Shown here in pieces: positions 45,262-54,402 of a DNA stretch of 64,000 nt. This DNA comes from an uncultured Lachnospiraceae bacterium (GTDB lineage: Bacteria; Bacillota; Clostridia; Lachnospirales; Lachnospiraceae). The stretch's first letter is position 1. Each line of letters starts with the position of its first letter. The position numbers and the translations under genes are program-made. The stretch is from assembly GCA_910577645.1 (NCBI GenBank), contig CAJTOL010000014.1:15733-79732 (forward strand). Direction: 5' to 3'. The notes under the pieces are model-generated. The model did not search any database. It was given only the letters and a program-made list of their open reading frames with translations, and was not told the origin of the DNA.

Positions 45262-45960
45262 ATGAAATTAAAAGACAAACTGATTCGGGACTGGAAGAAA
45301 GACCGTGAAACTCTGAAAACCTTAAATTTCCGGCAAAGGCTCCAGTTTATTCTGGATTATTACCGGGGACAGATGTTTATTCTGTTTGTTTTTTTGATGA
45401 TTACATTTTATATAGGAGATATGGTCTATCAAAGCAGTCAAGTTATTGATTTACAGGGATTTTTTGTTAATGACCGGCAGGATTTATTTCCGGCTGAAAA
45501 CTTAATCAGGGATTTTTCCGCCTATATGAGCACGCCGCCGGGCCATCGAATTGCTTTTGAGGATTCTCTTTATGTGGATCTGGAATCCAATAGTGAATAC
45601 AATGCCGCCAGTCAGGGAAAAATTGTGGCCTACGTAGCAGCCAGGGAGCTGGACTTTTTGGTGGCTCCGGAAGCCCTGGCTCAGTATTATGCCGGTTCCT
45701 TTTTGCTTTACGACCTGGAGGATCTGCTTCCTGACAGGCTAAGGGAATACCTGAAAGAGGATTTCTATTATGCAACGGATGGAACAGGCCAGGAAAAAGC
45801 CTGCGGACTCAGCCTTGCCCGCTCCCGCTTTTTGCAGAACCCGGTATACGACGGAGCTGAGGATTATTACTTTCTGGCGCTTTCCTACACCCCGCGGACC
45901 GATGCCCTGATTTCTTTTATTGAATATGCCTATCCTCAGTGGGCGGAGATTGGAAGCTGA
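45262..45960 (+). CDS. Unknown protein with one membrane anchor and external domain
   Basis: A 232-residue protein I do not recognise by family. It has a charged N-terminus (1-35), a single membrane helix (about 38-57) and a 175-residue domain outside the membrane. That domain is rich in acidic and aromatic residues, with little cysteine (one residue). A stretch such as LDFLVAPEALAQYYAGSFLLYDLEDLLPDRLREY resembles part of a binding-protein fold only loosely. GGGAGG lies 6 bases before the ATG. It is divergent from YesL and convergent with the HAD gene, so it is a single-gene unit. Confidence 0.75.
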   Translation: MKLKDKLIRDWKKDRETLKTLNFRQRLQFILDYYRGQMFILFVFLMITFYIGDMVYQSSQVIDLQGFFVNDRQDLFPAENLIRDFSAYMSTPPGHRIAFEDSLYVDLESNSEYNAASQGKIVAYVAARELDFLVAPEALAQYYAGSFLLYDLEDLLPDRLREYLKEDFYYATDGTGQEKACGLSLARSRFLQNPVYDGAEDYYFLALSYTPRTDALISFIEYAYPQWAEIGS

Positions 45961-46764
45961 TTAAATATCAGCCAGGCAGCGTCCAATCTCTCCCAGAGAT
46001 TCAAAAACAGCATCCGGTTTAATTTCGGAGGCTTTCAAGTCCTCCAGTCTGGTCTCGCCGGAGAGTACCAGCAAGCCTTTGCCGCCATGGTTAACACCGG
46101 TGGCCACATCCGTATACAAACGGTCCCCAACAAATCCTGTCCGTTCTGTGGGGACTTTTGTTTTGTCAAAAATCATCTGAGCCGTCTCTTTATAAGGTTT
46201 TCCCAGATATCTGGGCTTAATGCCGGTGGATAAAGTCATTGCAGCGCAGATAGCTCCGCAGTCGGGAATAAACCCATTGTCTGTGGGACAGTTAATATCC
46301 GGATGAGTAGCCAGGAAAATCGCCCCCTCCCGAATTAGGGTACAGCCCTTCTCCAGCTTTTCATATGTTAGGGTTTTGTCAAACGCCGCCACCACAATGT
46401 CAGCCTTCCCATCTGTCAGGCAAATCCCTGACTCTCTCATGTTTTCCTCTAAAGGAGGGGTTCCCATAAGGAATACAGAAGCCCCCGGATATTCCCTGTT
46501 TAAGAAACGGATAGCCACATCGCCGGAAGTCATAATCTGATCCCTCTCAATCTCACAACCCATTTTGCCCAGCTTTTTTATGTAATTTTCCGGAGACTGG
46601 GAAGAGTTATTGGTAAAAAACAGAAACCGTTTTCCTCTCTCCCTGCATATGCGGATAAAATCCAGAGCCCCTTCTATAATGTGATCTCCCATATAGAAGG
46701 TTCCGTCCATGTCCAGTACAAATAGTTGGATCTCTTCCAGAAGTTTCTTCTTATTCGCGTCCAA
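45961..46764 (-). CDS. HAD-IIA sugar-phosphatase (NagD-like)
   Basis: A 267-residue phosphatase of the NagD class. Catalytic Asp18 and Asp20 lie in VLDMDGTF, motif II is FFTNNSSQ and motif III/IV is VGDRLYTDV near 216. I chose the TTG at 46764 because AGGAGG lies six bases upstream and the length then fits the family; the frame extends a further 38 codons without family similarity. Homologues act on glycerol 3-phosphate, phosphoglycolate or sugar phosphates. Its place in the glp island favours glycerol 3-phosphate, by inference. Confidence 0.88.
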   Translation of the reverse strand: MDANKKKLLEEIQLFVLDMDGTFYMGDHIIEGALDFIRICRERGKRFLFFTNNSSQSPENYIKKLGKMGCEIERDQIMTSGDVAIRFLNREYPGASVFLMGTPPLEENMRESGICLTDGKADIVVAAFDKTLTYEKLEKGCTLIREGAIFLATHPDINCPTDNGFIPDCGAICAAMTLSTGIKPRYLGKPYKETAQMIFDKTKVPTERTGFVGDRLYTDVATGVNHGGKGLLVLSGETRLEDLKASEIKPDAVFESLGEIGRCLADI

Positions 46765-46985
46765 ATTGTGCCTCCTGCCCAAAGAATGTGGCAAAACAGG
46801 AAAAAGGCGGCTTTCTATTGGCAGATGTCCACATCCCAGGCCCATCTGTACCGGACAGGACGGATCTGAATCCGTCATAAACGTACAGGTGTCAGCAAGA
46901 GCAAGCGGACAGCAGTAGTAGAAAGACCGCCGATTTCATTTTGCAACATCCTCTTTTTGTGAATATAATTATTCAGTTGTTCCTT

Positions 46986-47348
46986 TTATGCCTTGGCAAC
47001 GTTCTTGGTTGCAATTACCGGGACACCGGTTCCTGCACAGTCTGCAATTACCACATCGCCAATTGCTACGGGAGCCGGGATGGTTACCTGGCGAATCTCA
47101 TCCATGATTTCAAAAATCTTACCCTTGGGAATATCTTCTTTGGTCTTTACGGATACCATTTCAATAGCGCCGCCGGCTACATGTACGCTGGAAGTAACGA
47201 TTCTGGTGGGGCTTAGCACTTCTTTTCTTGCGTAGTCATCGCCGCGCTTGCAGGTATTTCCGCTTACATCCATCTGGTCGCCGTCAATTTTAACAGTCAG
47301 AGGGCAGCCTAAGGGGCAGCCAATGCAGATTAATTCTCTTACCTCCAT
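46986..47348 (-). CDS. DUF1667 protein, small cysteine-rich partner of GlpA/GlpB-like oxidoreductases
   Basis: A 120-residue protein with four N-terminal cysteines (C8, C11, C15, C33; pattern CIGCPLGC then NTC), which probably bind an iron-sulfur cluster, followed by a small beta domain. DUF1667 proteins occur in Clostridia and Spirochaetes directly after two FAD oxidoreductases, as here. They seem to take the place of the GlpC electron-transfer subunit of E. coli. It begins one base after the preceding gene. Confidence 0.9.
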   Translation of the reverse strand: MEVRELICIGCPLGCPLTVKIDGDQMDVSGNTCKRGDDYARKEVLSPTRIVTSSVHVAGGAIEMVSVKTKEDIPKGKIFEIMDEIRQVTIPAPVAIGDVVIADCAGTGVPVIATKNVAKA

Positions 47349-47349
47349 G

Positions 47350-48615
47350 TTATTCCACCTCCGTACAAATCACAATATTCTTAAGATCCGGGTAATCGGC
47401 AAAACTGTCTTTCTTTAAGACTACCTGCTCCATCTCACCGGGAGCCAGCACCTTTTTCTTTCTCTTGGAAATCTGAACTCCGTCATAGTAAACGCTGATG
47501 TAGCGATCCTTGTAAACGTCGGCTACGCGGAAACGAACCGTAATTTTGTCCTGCATGTTGTTTACATCAATAGACTGAGGAACCGTATAGCGGACACCGT
47601 TCTCTGCCTTTAACTCTACCATGTGGCCTGCTTCTCTCTCTTTGCCTGCCCTTACATACTCTGCCGCATTGGTGCCTGCCAGAGTAGCCTCCTCAGATAC
47701 ATAATCTACCAGATCATGTACATGAAGTACGTTGCCGCAGGCAAATACGCCCTCAGCGCTGGTCTCCAGCTGATCGTTTACCTCCGGTCCTGAGGTAATG
47801 CGGCTCATGGAAACGCCGATGCCTTTGCTAAGCTCATTCTCCGGAAGAAGTCCTACAGACAGAAGCAGGGTATCGCAGGCGTAGTGCTCTTCTGTACCTG
47901 GAATAGGCTTCCGATCCGGGCCAACCTCTGCCAGAGTGATACCGGTAACTCTCTCTTTGCCCTCAATATTTACAACCGTGTGGCTTAACTTCAGCGGGAT
48001 GCCGTAGTCGTCCAGACACTGTACAATATTTCTCTTTAAACCGCCGGAATAAGGCATCAGCTCTGCCACTACCTTAACTTTAGCGCCTTCCAGGGTCATT
48101 CTTCTCGCCATAATAAGTCCGATATCACCGGAACCTAAGATGACAACCTCTTTTCCTACGCTGTAGCCCTCAATGTTCATTAAGCGCTGTGCAGTGCCGG
48201 CAGAATAAATACCGGCAGGACGGTAACCCGGGATATTTAACGCGCCTCTTGCTCTCTCCCGGCAGCCCATTGCCAGAATAATGGCTTTTGCCTTAATAGT
48301 GGTTAAGCCGTCCTCACGGTTGATTACCGTAACCTCTTTATCCTTGTTAATATCGATAACCATGGTGTTTAACTTGTAGGGGATCTTCTCCTCCTCCACC
48401 ATATCAATGTACCGAGATGCGTACTCAGGGCCGGTCAGCTCTTCTTTGAAAGTATGCAGGCCAAAGCCATTGTGAATACACTGATTTAAAATACCGCCCA
48501 GGCAGTTGTCACGCTCTAAAATCAGGATATCCTGGATACCAGCTTTTCTTGCTGCCACTGCTGCTGCAAGGCCCGCCGGGCCTCCGCCGATAATTACAAT
48601 ATCATGTGCTGTCAT
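47350..48615 (-). CDS. NAD(P)/FAD-dependent oxidoreductase (GlpB-position subunit)
   Basis: A 421-residue flavoprotein with an N-terminal FAD site VIIGGGPAGLAAAVAARKAG, a cysteine pair in CLGGILNQC and a second Rossmann loop VILGSGDIGLIMARR near 167, as in pyridine-nucleotide disulfide oxidoreductases. It probably passes electrons from the GlpA-type subunit to NAD or a quinone-independent acceptor. It sits 13 bases after glpA and one base before DUF1667, so all three are co-translated. Confidence 0.9.
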   Translation of the reverse strand: MTAHDIVIIGGGPAGLAAAVAARKAGIQDILILERDNCLGGILNQCIHNGFGLHTFKEELTGPEYASRYIDMVEEEKIPYKLNTMVIDINKDKEVTVINREDGLTTIKAKAIILAMGCRERARGALNIPGYRPAGIYSAGTAQRLMNIEGYSVGKEVVILGSGDIGLIMARRMTLEGAKVKVVAELMPYSGGLKRNIVQCLDDYGIPLKLSHTVVNIEGKERVTGITLAEVGPDRKPIPGTEEHYACDTLLLSVGLLPENELSKGIGVSMSRITSGPEVNDQLETSAEGVFACGNVLHVHDLVDYVSEEATLAGTNAAEYVRAGKEREAGHMVELKAENGVRYTVPQSIDVNNMQDKITVRFRVADVYKDRYISVYYDGVQISKRKKKVLAPGEMEQVVLKKDSFADYPDLKNIVICTEVE

Positions 48616-48628
48616 GTCGCTGCCCTCC

Positions 48629-50071
48629 TTATTTATCTTTGCTGCCGGTTAACATATTGGAACCGGGTGCGTTCTTGCAAATGTCTTCCATCTTCATGCC
48701 GCGTTCTCTGGCCAGAATCTCCATAGTTCTGGGAGTGCAGAAGCCTGCCTGGCAGCGGCCCATGCCCTGACGTACACGGCGTTTGATACCGTCTAAGGAT
48801 ACAGCTCCTAAGGTGCGGTTGATAGCATCCATAATCTCCCCTTCGCTGACGCCTTCACAGCGGCATACTATCGAACCGTACTCAGGATGTTCTTTAATTA
48901 GAGCAGCTCTTTCTTCCTTAGTCATGTGCTCGGGGCGAACAAATCCTTTTCTCTTGCCGTTCCAGTTTTCCTTCTTTGCAGCGCCTGCTTTCTCTGCAAC
49001 CAGCTCTGCTATGTACACGCCGATAGCCGGTGCGCTGGAAAGTCCGGGAGACTCAATGCCGGCAGCATCAAAGAAATTCTCTGCATCCTCTGCCTCGCCG
49101 ATTACAAAATCATCGCCTTCCTCATGAGCACGCAGGCCGGAGAATGAGGTGATAACCTGGCGGAAGGGAACGTTCTTTACGCTTACGTTGGCCTTTTCCA
49201 TAACGAATGCCAGCTCTTCTGCAGTAGTCTTGGTTGCTTCTTTATCCTCTAAATTGGTTGCAGTAGGACCGGTGAGAAGATTTCCATGGATGGTGGGGGT
49301 AACTAAGATACCCTTTCCAAGCTTGCCGGGAAGCTGGAAGATAGTCTTTTCAACATGATTTCCCGCCTCTTTATCCAGTAAGCAGTAATCGCCCTTTCTG
49401 GGGATAATGTGAAGCTTTTTATCGCTTACCATGTTGTGAATCTCGTCTGCATAAACGCCTGCCGCATTGATAACATAAGTGGTATGGATAACGCCGTTAT
49501 TGGTGGTAATGTCGTAGCCATTGCCAGCCTTCTTTACATCTTCTACCTTGGTGTTGAAAATAAATTCCACACCGTTGTCGCAGGCATTCTCAGCCAGAGC
49601 TATGGTCAAACCGAAGGGGCATACAATACCGCCGGTCGGCGCATAGAGGGCGGCAACTGCAGTATCCGTTACGTTGGGTTCCATGGCCCTTGCCTCGTCG
49701 CCGGTAATAATCTTTAAATCCGGCACGCCGTTTTTCACACCTTTGTTGTATAATTCCTGGAGGGCAGGCATATCTTCCTCCGCAAAGCACAGGATCAAAG
49801 AGCCGTTTCTCTTAAACTCAAATTCCAGATCCTCTGCAAGCTCTCCCATCATGCGGTTGCCTTCCACATTGAATTTGGCCTTTGCAGATCCTGGCGCTGC
49901 GTCATGTCCGGCATGGACAATGGCGCTGTTGGCCTTGGATGTGCCGGAGCAAACATCCTCTTCCCGCTCTACTACACACGCGTGCAGATCGTAACGGGAA
50001 AGCTCTCTGGCGATGGCACAACCGGTCACGCCGCCGCCGATAATCACCGCATCGAAATTCATTTCCTTCAT
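48629..50071 (-). CDS. glpA: Anaerobic glycerol-3-phosphate dehydrogenase, GlpA-type
   Basis: A 480-residue FAD enzyme oxidising glycerol 3-phosphate to dihydroxyacetone phosphate. It has the N-terminal FAD loop VIIGGGVTGCAIARELS (residues 9-25), the DAO domain and a C-terminal BFD-like domain with four cysteines (CRC in IVCRCEGVS and GRCQAGFC) for a [2Fe-2S] cluster. GGAGG lies seven bases before the ATG. It heads the glpA, GlpB-like, DUF1667 operon, behind a leader terminator. Confidence 0.93.
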   Translation of the reverse strand: MKEMNFDAVIIGGGVTGCAIARELSRYDLHACVVEREEDVCSGTSKANSAIVHAGHDAAPGSAKAKFNVEGNRMMGELAEDLEFEFKRNGSLILCFAEEDMPALQELYNKGVKNGVPDLKIITGDEARAMEPNVTDTAVAALYAPTGGIVCPFGLTIALAENACDNGVEFIFNTKVEDVKKAGNGYDITTNNGVIHTTYVINAAGVYADEIHNMVSDKKLHIIPRKGDYCLLDKEAGNHVEKTIFQLPGKLGKGILVTPTIHGNLLTGPTATNLEDKEATKTTAEELAFVMEKANVSVKNVPFRQVITSFSGLRAHEEGDDFVIGEAEDAENFFDAAGIESPGLSSAPAIGVYIAELVAEKAGAAKKENWNGKRKGFVRPEHMTKEERAALIKEHPEYGSIVCRCEGVSEGEIMDAINRTLGAVSLDGIKRRVRQGMGRCQAGFCTPRTMEILARERGMKMEDICKNAPGSNMLTGSKDK

Positions 50072-50110
50072 TTCTTCTCCTCCATTTACGTTTTTATACC
50101 CCTAGACTAA

Positions 50111-50162
50111 AAAAGAGTAAGGGAAAACAACGGGCTTGTCCGTTTGGTTTACCTTACTCTAT
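50111..50162 (-). promoter_or_regulatory. Leader terminator of the glpA operon, candidate GlpP target
   Basis: On the minus strand AGAGTAAGG and CCTTACTCT form the outer stem, followed by six U. Inside lies AACGG/CCGTT with GGACAAGCC. AGAG-YA-R-GGTAAA and GGAYAAGCC recur in the glpK leader with almost the same spacing. In B. subtilis GlpP relieves such terminators when glycerol 3-phosphate is present; that this is the target here is inferred. Confidence 0.72.
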
Positions 50163-50193
50163 GGTCTCACAGGTGTCTTATTAAACTGCTTTT

Positions 50194-50223
50194 ATGCTAA
50201 CACAATCTGACACCAATTGTCAA
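50194..50223 (-). promoter_or_regulatory. Promoter of the glpA operon
   Basis: TTGACA (50218-50223), an 18-bp spacer and TAGCAT (50194-50199) on the minus strand, just upstream of the leader terminator. Confidence 0.65.
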
Positions 50224-50261
50224 GAAATTCCAGTAAACCTTTTATAACTTTTTTTAACCGT

Positions 50262-50963
50262 TTATTCACTAATTGCCATAACCGACTTTTCTTCTGCCAA
50301 ACTGGAAAACAGAGCAGATTTGTCAAATCCCGGAGGATAGATTACCTCAAACTCCAGTTTTACTTCATCCTTTTTATTCTTGTGAACCTTAACGGCAGAA
50401 ATTTCCACTCTTTGTTTTTCCAGGAAATTCTCCATCCTTTTCACGGCCCCTTCTTCCTGAGCTATGGTCATTCGGATAATGCCGCCGGATGCTACATCGG
50501 CAAAATGTGCAATCCTGTGAGTAATATCCTGCATCAGGATAATCATAAGGCCGGATGCAATGCCAATGACATAGAGACCGGACCCCACTGCCAGCCCTAC
50601 GCCTGCCGTGGCCCAGATACCTGCCGAGGTGGTAAGTCCGCTGACCAGATTGTTGCGGACAAAAATAACCCCGGCTCCTAAAAATCCCACGCCGCTGACA
50701 ACCTGAGCTGCAATACGGGAGCCATCGCTTTTTCCAAACTCCAGAATATCAATAAAGCCGTATTTGGATACCACCATCATCAGGGCAGAACCCATGGCTA
50801 CAAGTGCATGGGTACGGATACCCGCCGATTTATTCCGGTTCTTTCTCTCGTTTCCAATCATGATTCCCAGAATACAGGCCAAAACAATTCTCAAAAGAAG
50901 CTCTGACTGATCAAAAATGGCCTGAGCAGTATTAAGTCCTAAAATATCAAATGTGATCTCCAT
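50262..50963 (-). CDS. MgtC/SapB family membrane protein
   Basis: A 233-residue protein with four or five membrane helices (about 20-150). It contains GIMIGNERKNRNKSAGIRTHALVAMGSALMM and the Asp/Gly-rich GVGFLGAGVIFV motif of MgtC/SapB. A cytosolic ACT-like domain follows (about 155-233). Members affect magnesium adaptation and membrane energetics. The gene starts 15 bases after glpK, so it is in the glycerol kinase transcript, an unexpected partner. Confidence 0.9.
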   Translation of the reverse strand: MEITFDILGLNTAQAIFDQSELLLRIVLACILGIMIGNERKNRNKSAGIRTHALVAMGSALMMVVSKYGFIDILEFGKSDGSRIAAQVVSGVGFLGAGVIFVRNNLVSGLTTSAGIWATAGVGLAVGSGLYVIGIASGLMIILMQDITHRIAHFADVASGGIIRMTIAQEEGAVKRMENFLEKQRVEISAVKVHKNKKDEVKLEFEVIYPPGFDKSALFSSLAEEKSVMAISE

Positions 50964-50978
50964 CCGTACCTCCTGTTT

Positions 50979-52475
50979 TTACTCTTCCTCTGACCAGCAA
51001 AGAGCACATTTTACAGCCCGCTTCCAGCCCTTTACAAGCCTTTCCCGGCGGTCCGCTTCCATGGCATTGGCAAAGGATCGGGAAATCTTCCAGTTTTTCC
51101 GAATTTCATCCTTGCTCTTCCAATAGCCTACTGCCAGCCCTGCCAGATAAGCGGCTCCTAAAGCTGTGGTTTCAATACACTCGGGGCGGACAATCTGGGA
51201 ATTTAATATATCGGCCTGAAACTGCATCAGGAAATTGTTGGCGCAGGCTCCGCCGTCCACCCGAAGCTGCTTTAAACACAATCCCGAATCCTGCTCCATG
51301 GATTCTATCAAATCGTGAACCTGGTAAGCCATGGCTTCTACGGTTGCCCGGATAAACTGCTCTTTATTGGTTCCCCGGGTAACTCCTACAATCGTTCCCC
51401 TGGCGTACTGATCCCAGTAAGGAGCGCCCAGGCCTGCAAAGGCGGGAACCACGTAAACGCCGCCGGTATCTTCCACGGCAGTACAGTATTCCTCAGTCTG
51501 TCCTGCGGTACGAACCATACGCATCTCATCTCTCAGCCACTGTACTGCCGCGCCTGCCACAAACACGCTGCCCTCCAGGGCATACTGCGTTTCCTCCTGG
51601 GTGCTGGCGGCAATGGTGGTTAAAAGCCCATTGTTGGAGCGGACTGCCTTAGTTCCTGTATTCATCAGCAGGAAGCAGCCGGTTCCGTATGTATTTTTTA
51701 CTTCCCCTTCCTCAAAGCAGCACTGGCCGAATAAAGCTGCCTGCTGGTCGCCTGCCGCCCCGGCAATGGGAATCTTACCGCCGATTACATCTGACGAAGT
51801 ATAGCCATATACACAGCTGGACGGCTTTACATCAGGAAGCATACTTTTGGGAATCCGGAAATACTCCAGAATTTCGTCATCCCAACATTTTTTGTGAATG
51901 TCAAAGAGCATGGTGCGGGCGGCATTTGTATAATCTGTTACATGGATACAGCCTTTTGTCAGATTCCAAATCAGCCAGGTGTCTACGGTTCCAAACATTA
52001 ACTCCCCGTTTTCCGCCTTTTCCCTGGCTCCCGGTACGTTATCCAGAATCCATTCGATTTTGCTTCCGGAAAAATATGCATCCGGGATGAGGCCGGTGCG
52101 TTGTATAATCTTTTCTTCCAGGCCGTCCTCTTTCAGTTTCTCGATACGGTCTGCAGTTCTCCGGCACTGCCACACAATGGCATTATATACCGGTTCCCCG
52201 GTGTCTCTGTCCCATACGATGGTGGTTTCACGCTGATTGGTAATGCCGATAGCGGCAATATCGCTGTAGTGAGCGCCAATCTTTCCCATGGCCTCCATGG
52301 TCACAGAAAGCTGCGAGGACCAAATTTCCATAGGATTATGCTCCACCCAGCCCGGCTGTGGGTAAATCTGAGTGAATTCTTTCTGGGCTACGCTGCAAAT
52401 GGTTCCCTGTTCGTCAAACAGGATGCATCTGGAACTGGTGGTTCCCTGATCCAGCGCAATGACATATCTTCCCAT
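50979..52475 (-). CDS. glpK: Glycerol kinase
   Basis: A 498-residue FGGY-family kinase making glycerol 3-phosphate from glycerol and ATP. The N-terminal [41 protein letters not shown] and C-terminal [18 protein letters not shown] are classic. Enterococcal-type enzymes are activated by HPr at a histidine in the YHI/GTG region; I did not identify that site with certainty. The gene has its own promoter and leader terminator. No glycerol facilitator gene is seen in the window. Confidence 0.96.
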   Translation of the reverse strand: MGRYVIALDQGTTSSRCILFDEQGTICSVAQKEFTQIYPQPGWVEHNPMEIWSSQLSVTMEAMGKIGAHYSDIAAIGITNQRETTIVWDRDTGEPVYNAIVWQCRRTADRIEKLKEDGLEEKIIQRTGLIPDAYFSGSKIEWILDNVPGAREKAENGELMFGTVDTWLIWNLTKGCIHVTDYTNAARTMLFDIHKKCWDDEILEYFRIPKSMLPDVKPSSCVYGYTSSDVIGGKIPIAGAAGDQQAALFGQCCFEEGEVKNTYGTGCFLLMNTGTKAVRSNNGLLTTIAASTQEETQYALEGSVFVAGAAVQWLRDEMRMVRTAGQTEEYCTAVEDTGGVYVVPAFAGLGAPYWDQYARGTIVGVTRGTNKEQFIRATVEAMAYQVHDLIESMEQDSGLCLKQLRVDGGACANNFLMQFQADILNSQIVRPECIETTALGAAYLAGLAVGYWKSKDEIRKNWKISRSFANAMEADRRERLVKGWKRAVKCALCWSEEE

Positions 52476-52550
52476 ATCCTTCTCCTCCTGTGCTACCTTA
52501 GGGATACTTTTTCTTTCTTAAAAGGTTTGTTAATTTTTTACCAAAAGCGA

Positions 52551-52600
52551 AAGAAAAAGCAGGGCATGCGCGGCTTATCCGCAGCTTTTTACCCTGCTCT
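52551..52600 (-). promoter_or_regulatory. Leader terminator of glpK, candidate GlpP target
   Basis: On the minus strand AGAGCAGGGTAAA begins the outer stem (AGCAGGG/CCCTGCT) and GCGGATAAGCCGC forms the inner hairpin. TTTTTCTTTC follows. The sequence is clearly related to the glpA leader. The promoter lies upstream, so termination here must be relieved for glpK and mgtC expression. Confidence 0.72.
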
Positions 52601-52639
52601 GTCATCTCTAAAGGCAATTTATTCATTTATCTATGGATA

Positions 52640-52668
52640 ATCTTAACATGTTTTCAAGGAAATTGCAA
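52640..52668 (-). promoter_or_regulatory. Promoter of glpK
   Basis: TTGCAA (52663-52668), a 17-bp spacer and TAAGAT (52640-52645) with an extended TG, on the minus strand. Confidence 0.65.
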
Positions 52669-52757
52669 GTTGGAAATCGTCGAATTGCTATAATTTTTTC
52701 CCTCTAAAAGGAAAGGATGCACAAAACCGCACAAACTTCCGGCGATTTTGTACACCC

Positions 52758-53357
52758 TTAAGAAATCTTTATTCCCAAAAGCACCGCCACGTCTGCCGCC
52801 TGGGTCAGGTTGATCTTTAATCCTTTTAGTTCGGAAAAACTGTCAGATACCTGGATTCCCTCAATGATGCAGGAAGAGAGATCCTGTCCCTTTAAGGGTG
52901 TTTTAAAAAAGTCTGCACCGGACAGGTTTACATTGTGAAAAGAGGTCTTTTTCAGCTTCGTTTCAGGAAAAAAAGCGCTGTTCATAGCACTGTTTTCTAT
53001 CCTGCTGTTTTCCCACAGGGTATTAGCAAAGTTTGCATAATACCAGCTCCCTCCCTTTACCGATACAGAGCGGAAGCTGGACTGGCCAAAATTACATTTG
53101 TCTGCCTGGCAGCCGGAAAAAGCGCAGTTCCGAAAATATCCGTTTACAAAGCTGCAGCTTTCAAAGATGCAATTCAGAAACTGTACCTGAAAAAAGCTGG
53201 CCGATAAAAAGCTACATTCCGTAAAACGGCAGCCTTCAAATACTACATTGCCAAATTCCAGCCCCCGCGCCTCTAAATCCGACAGGCTTTCGTTGGTATA
53301 AGAAGTTTCGGAAATGGTAGTTTCGTTATCTATGGCGTTTTGAATATCCTGAAACAT
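52758..53357 (-). CDS. Pentapeptide-repeat protein
   Basis: A 199-residue protein built mostly of degenerate five-residue repeats with Phe or Leu at the centre (for example GCRFTECSFLSASFFQVQFL and ANFANTLWENSRIENSAMN), forming a right-handed quadrilateral beta helix (about 25-165). Cysteine is frequent at repeat positions. Some such proteins mimic DNA and protect gyrase, but most have no known function; I cannot assign one. It is a single gene between glpK and YitT. Confidence 0.85.
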   Translation of the reverse strand: MFQDIQNAIDNETTISETSYTNESLSDLEARGLEFGNVVFEGCRFTECSFLSASFFQVQFLNCIFESCSFVNGYFRNCAFSGCQADKCNFGQSSFRSVSVKGGSWYYANFANTLWENSRIENSAMNSAFFPETKLKKTSFHNVNLSGADFFKTPLKGQDLSSCIIEGIQVSDSFSELKGLKINLTQAADVAVLLGIKIS

Positions 53358-53429
53358 AATGTTCCCTCCTGAATTTCCCGTGTTTGCAAACGCCCTGTCA
53401 GGTCAGGTAATACCCGACAAGGAAGCCTG

Positions 53430-54308
53430 TCACGCCAGATGTTTATCCAGGGTAAAGCCCCGGCCCCGAACCTCACGTACTCCGTTGATGATGATAAACG
53501 CCTTGGGATCAATCTGCTGAACATACTGGTTTAAATGGCTCATCTCCCGGTTAGGAAGGACACAGAGAATTGCCTTCTGGTCTAATTTCTGGAAACCGGT
53601 CTGGATCGGCACATAGGTAGAGCCCCGATCCAGGTCTTTTTGAATAATTTCATTAATCCGCTCATATTCCCTGCTGATTATCAGCACCTGGACATCGCCG
53701 CCGCCGAATATCAATACCTGATTTACCACAAAGGAGGTCAGCAGTACAGACACGATACCGTACAGGATTTCCTCTGTATCAGAAAACAGCATCTGCGACA
53801 GCAGGATAAACACATCCAGGCAGTACATGGTCACTGCTACCGGGATTCGGAATTTTTTGTGCATAATCAGCGGCGGGATATCCATACCGCCGGTAGAACC
53901 GCCCAGCCGCATTACAATACCAAGTCCCAGCCCCACAAGAGCGCCGCCAAACACAGCGGCCAAAAGGCGGTCATCTGTAAGATTCCCCAGGGTTTCTATG
54001 GCAAGCAGACGGTTGAGCAGCACAGGAAATAAAAGGGTGCTGATAATGGTAGTAAGCGCAAACCTCTTTCCAAGAACCCACAACCCTAAAAAGAACATGA
54101 TTACGTTAATACAGGCTACTGTCACCGATATATCCAAATGAAAAAAGAACTGGATGCTTCTTGCAATACCTGTAGCCCCTCCTACTAAAAATCCATTGGG
54201 CATGGAAAATGCAGCAAGGCCAAAAGCAAATATGGCATTTCCCCCAATGATTCCCAGGATTCTGAATAAACTCCGACTCATTCTCACATCTTTCTCCTCA
54301 CTTCCCAA
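53430..54308 (-). CDS. YitT family membrane protein (DUF161/DUF2179)
   Basis: A 292-residue protein with five or six membrane helices (about 12-210) and a C-terminal cytosolic DUF2179 domain (about 215-290, RGSTYVPIQTGFQKLDQKAILCVLPNRE). The N-terminal NGFLVGGATGIARSI and the GLGLGIVMRLGGSTGGMDI motifs are typical. Function in bacteria is unclear; transport is presumed. The gene lies 72 bases upstream of the pentapeptide-repeat gene. Confidence 0.9.
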   Translation of the reverse strand: MGSEEKDVRMSRSLFRILGIIGGNAIFAFGLAAFSMPNGFLVGGATGIARSIQFFFHLDISVTVACINVIMFFLGLWVLGKRFALTTIISTLLFPVLLNRLLAIETLGNLTDDRLLAAVFGGALVGLGLGIVMRLGGSTGGMDIPPLIMHKKFRIPVAVTMYCLDVFILLSQMLFSDTEEILYGIVSVLLTSFVVNQVLIFGGGDVQVLIISREYERINEIIQKDLDRGSTYVPIQTGFQKLDQKAILCVLPNREMSHLNQYVQQIDPKAFIIINGVREVRGRGFTLDKHLA

Positions 54309-54402
54309 ATCTACTAAATTTCGTAACTATTCCCCACAAATTTCCCTATAGCTGAATAGTTCTCTTAATTCTGACAAGATTATAGCGAATTTAAGAATTG
54401 AA

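Noticed and set aside
46765..46878. 38-codon upstream extension of the HAD phosphatase
   Set aside because: AGGAGG with six-base spacing before an in-frame TTG at 46764 gives the normal family length; the upstream part has no family pattern.
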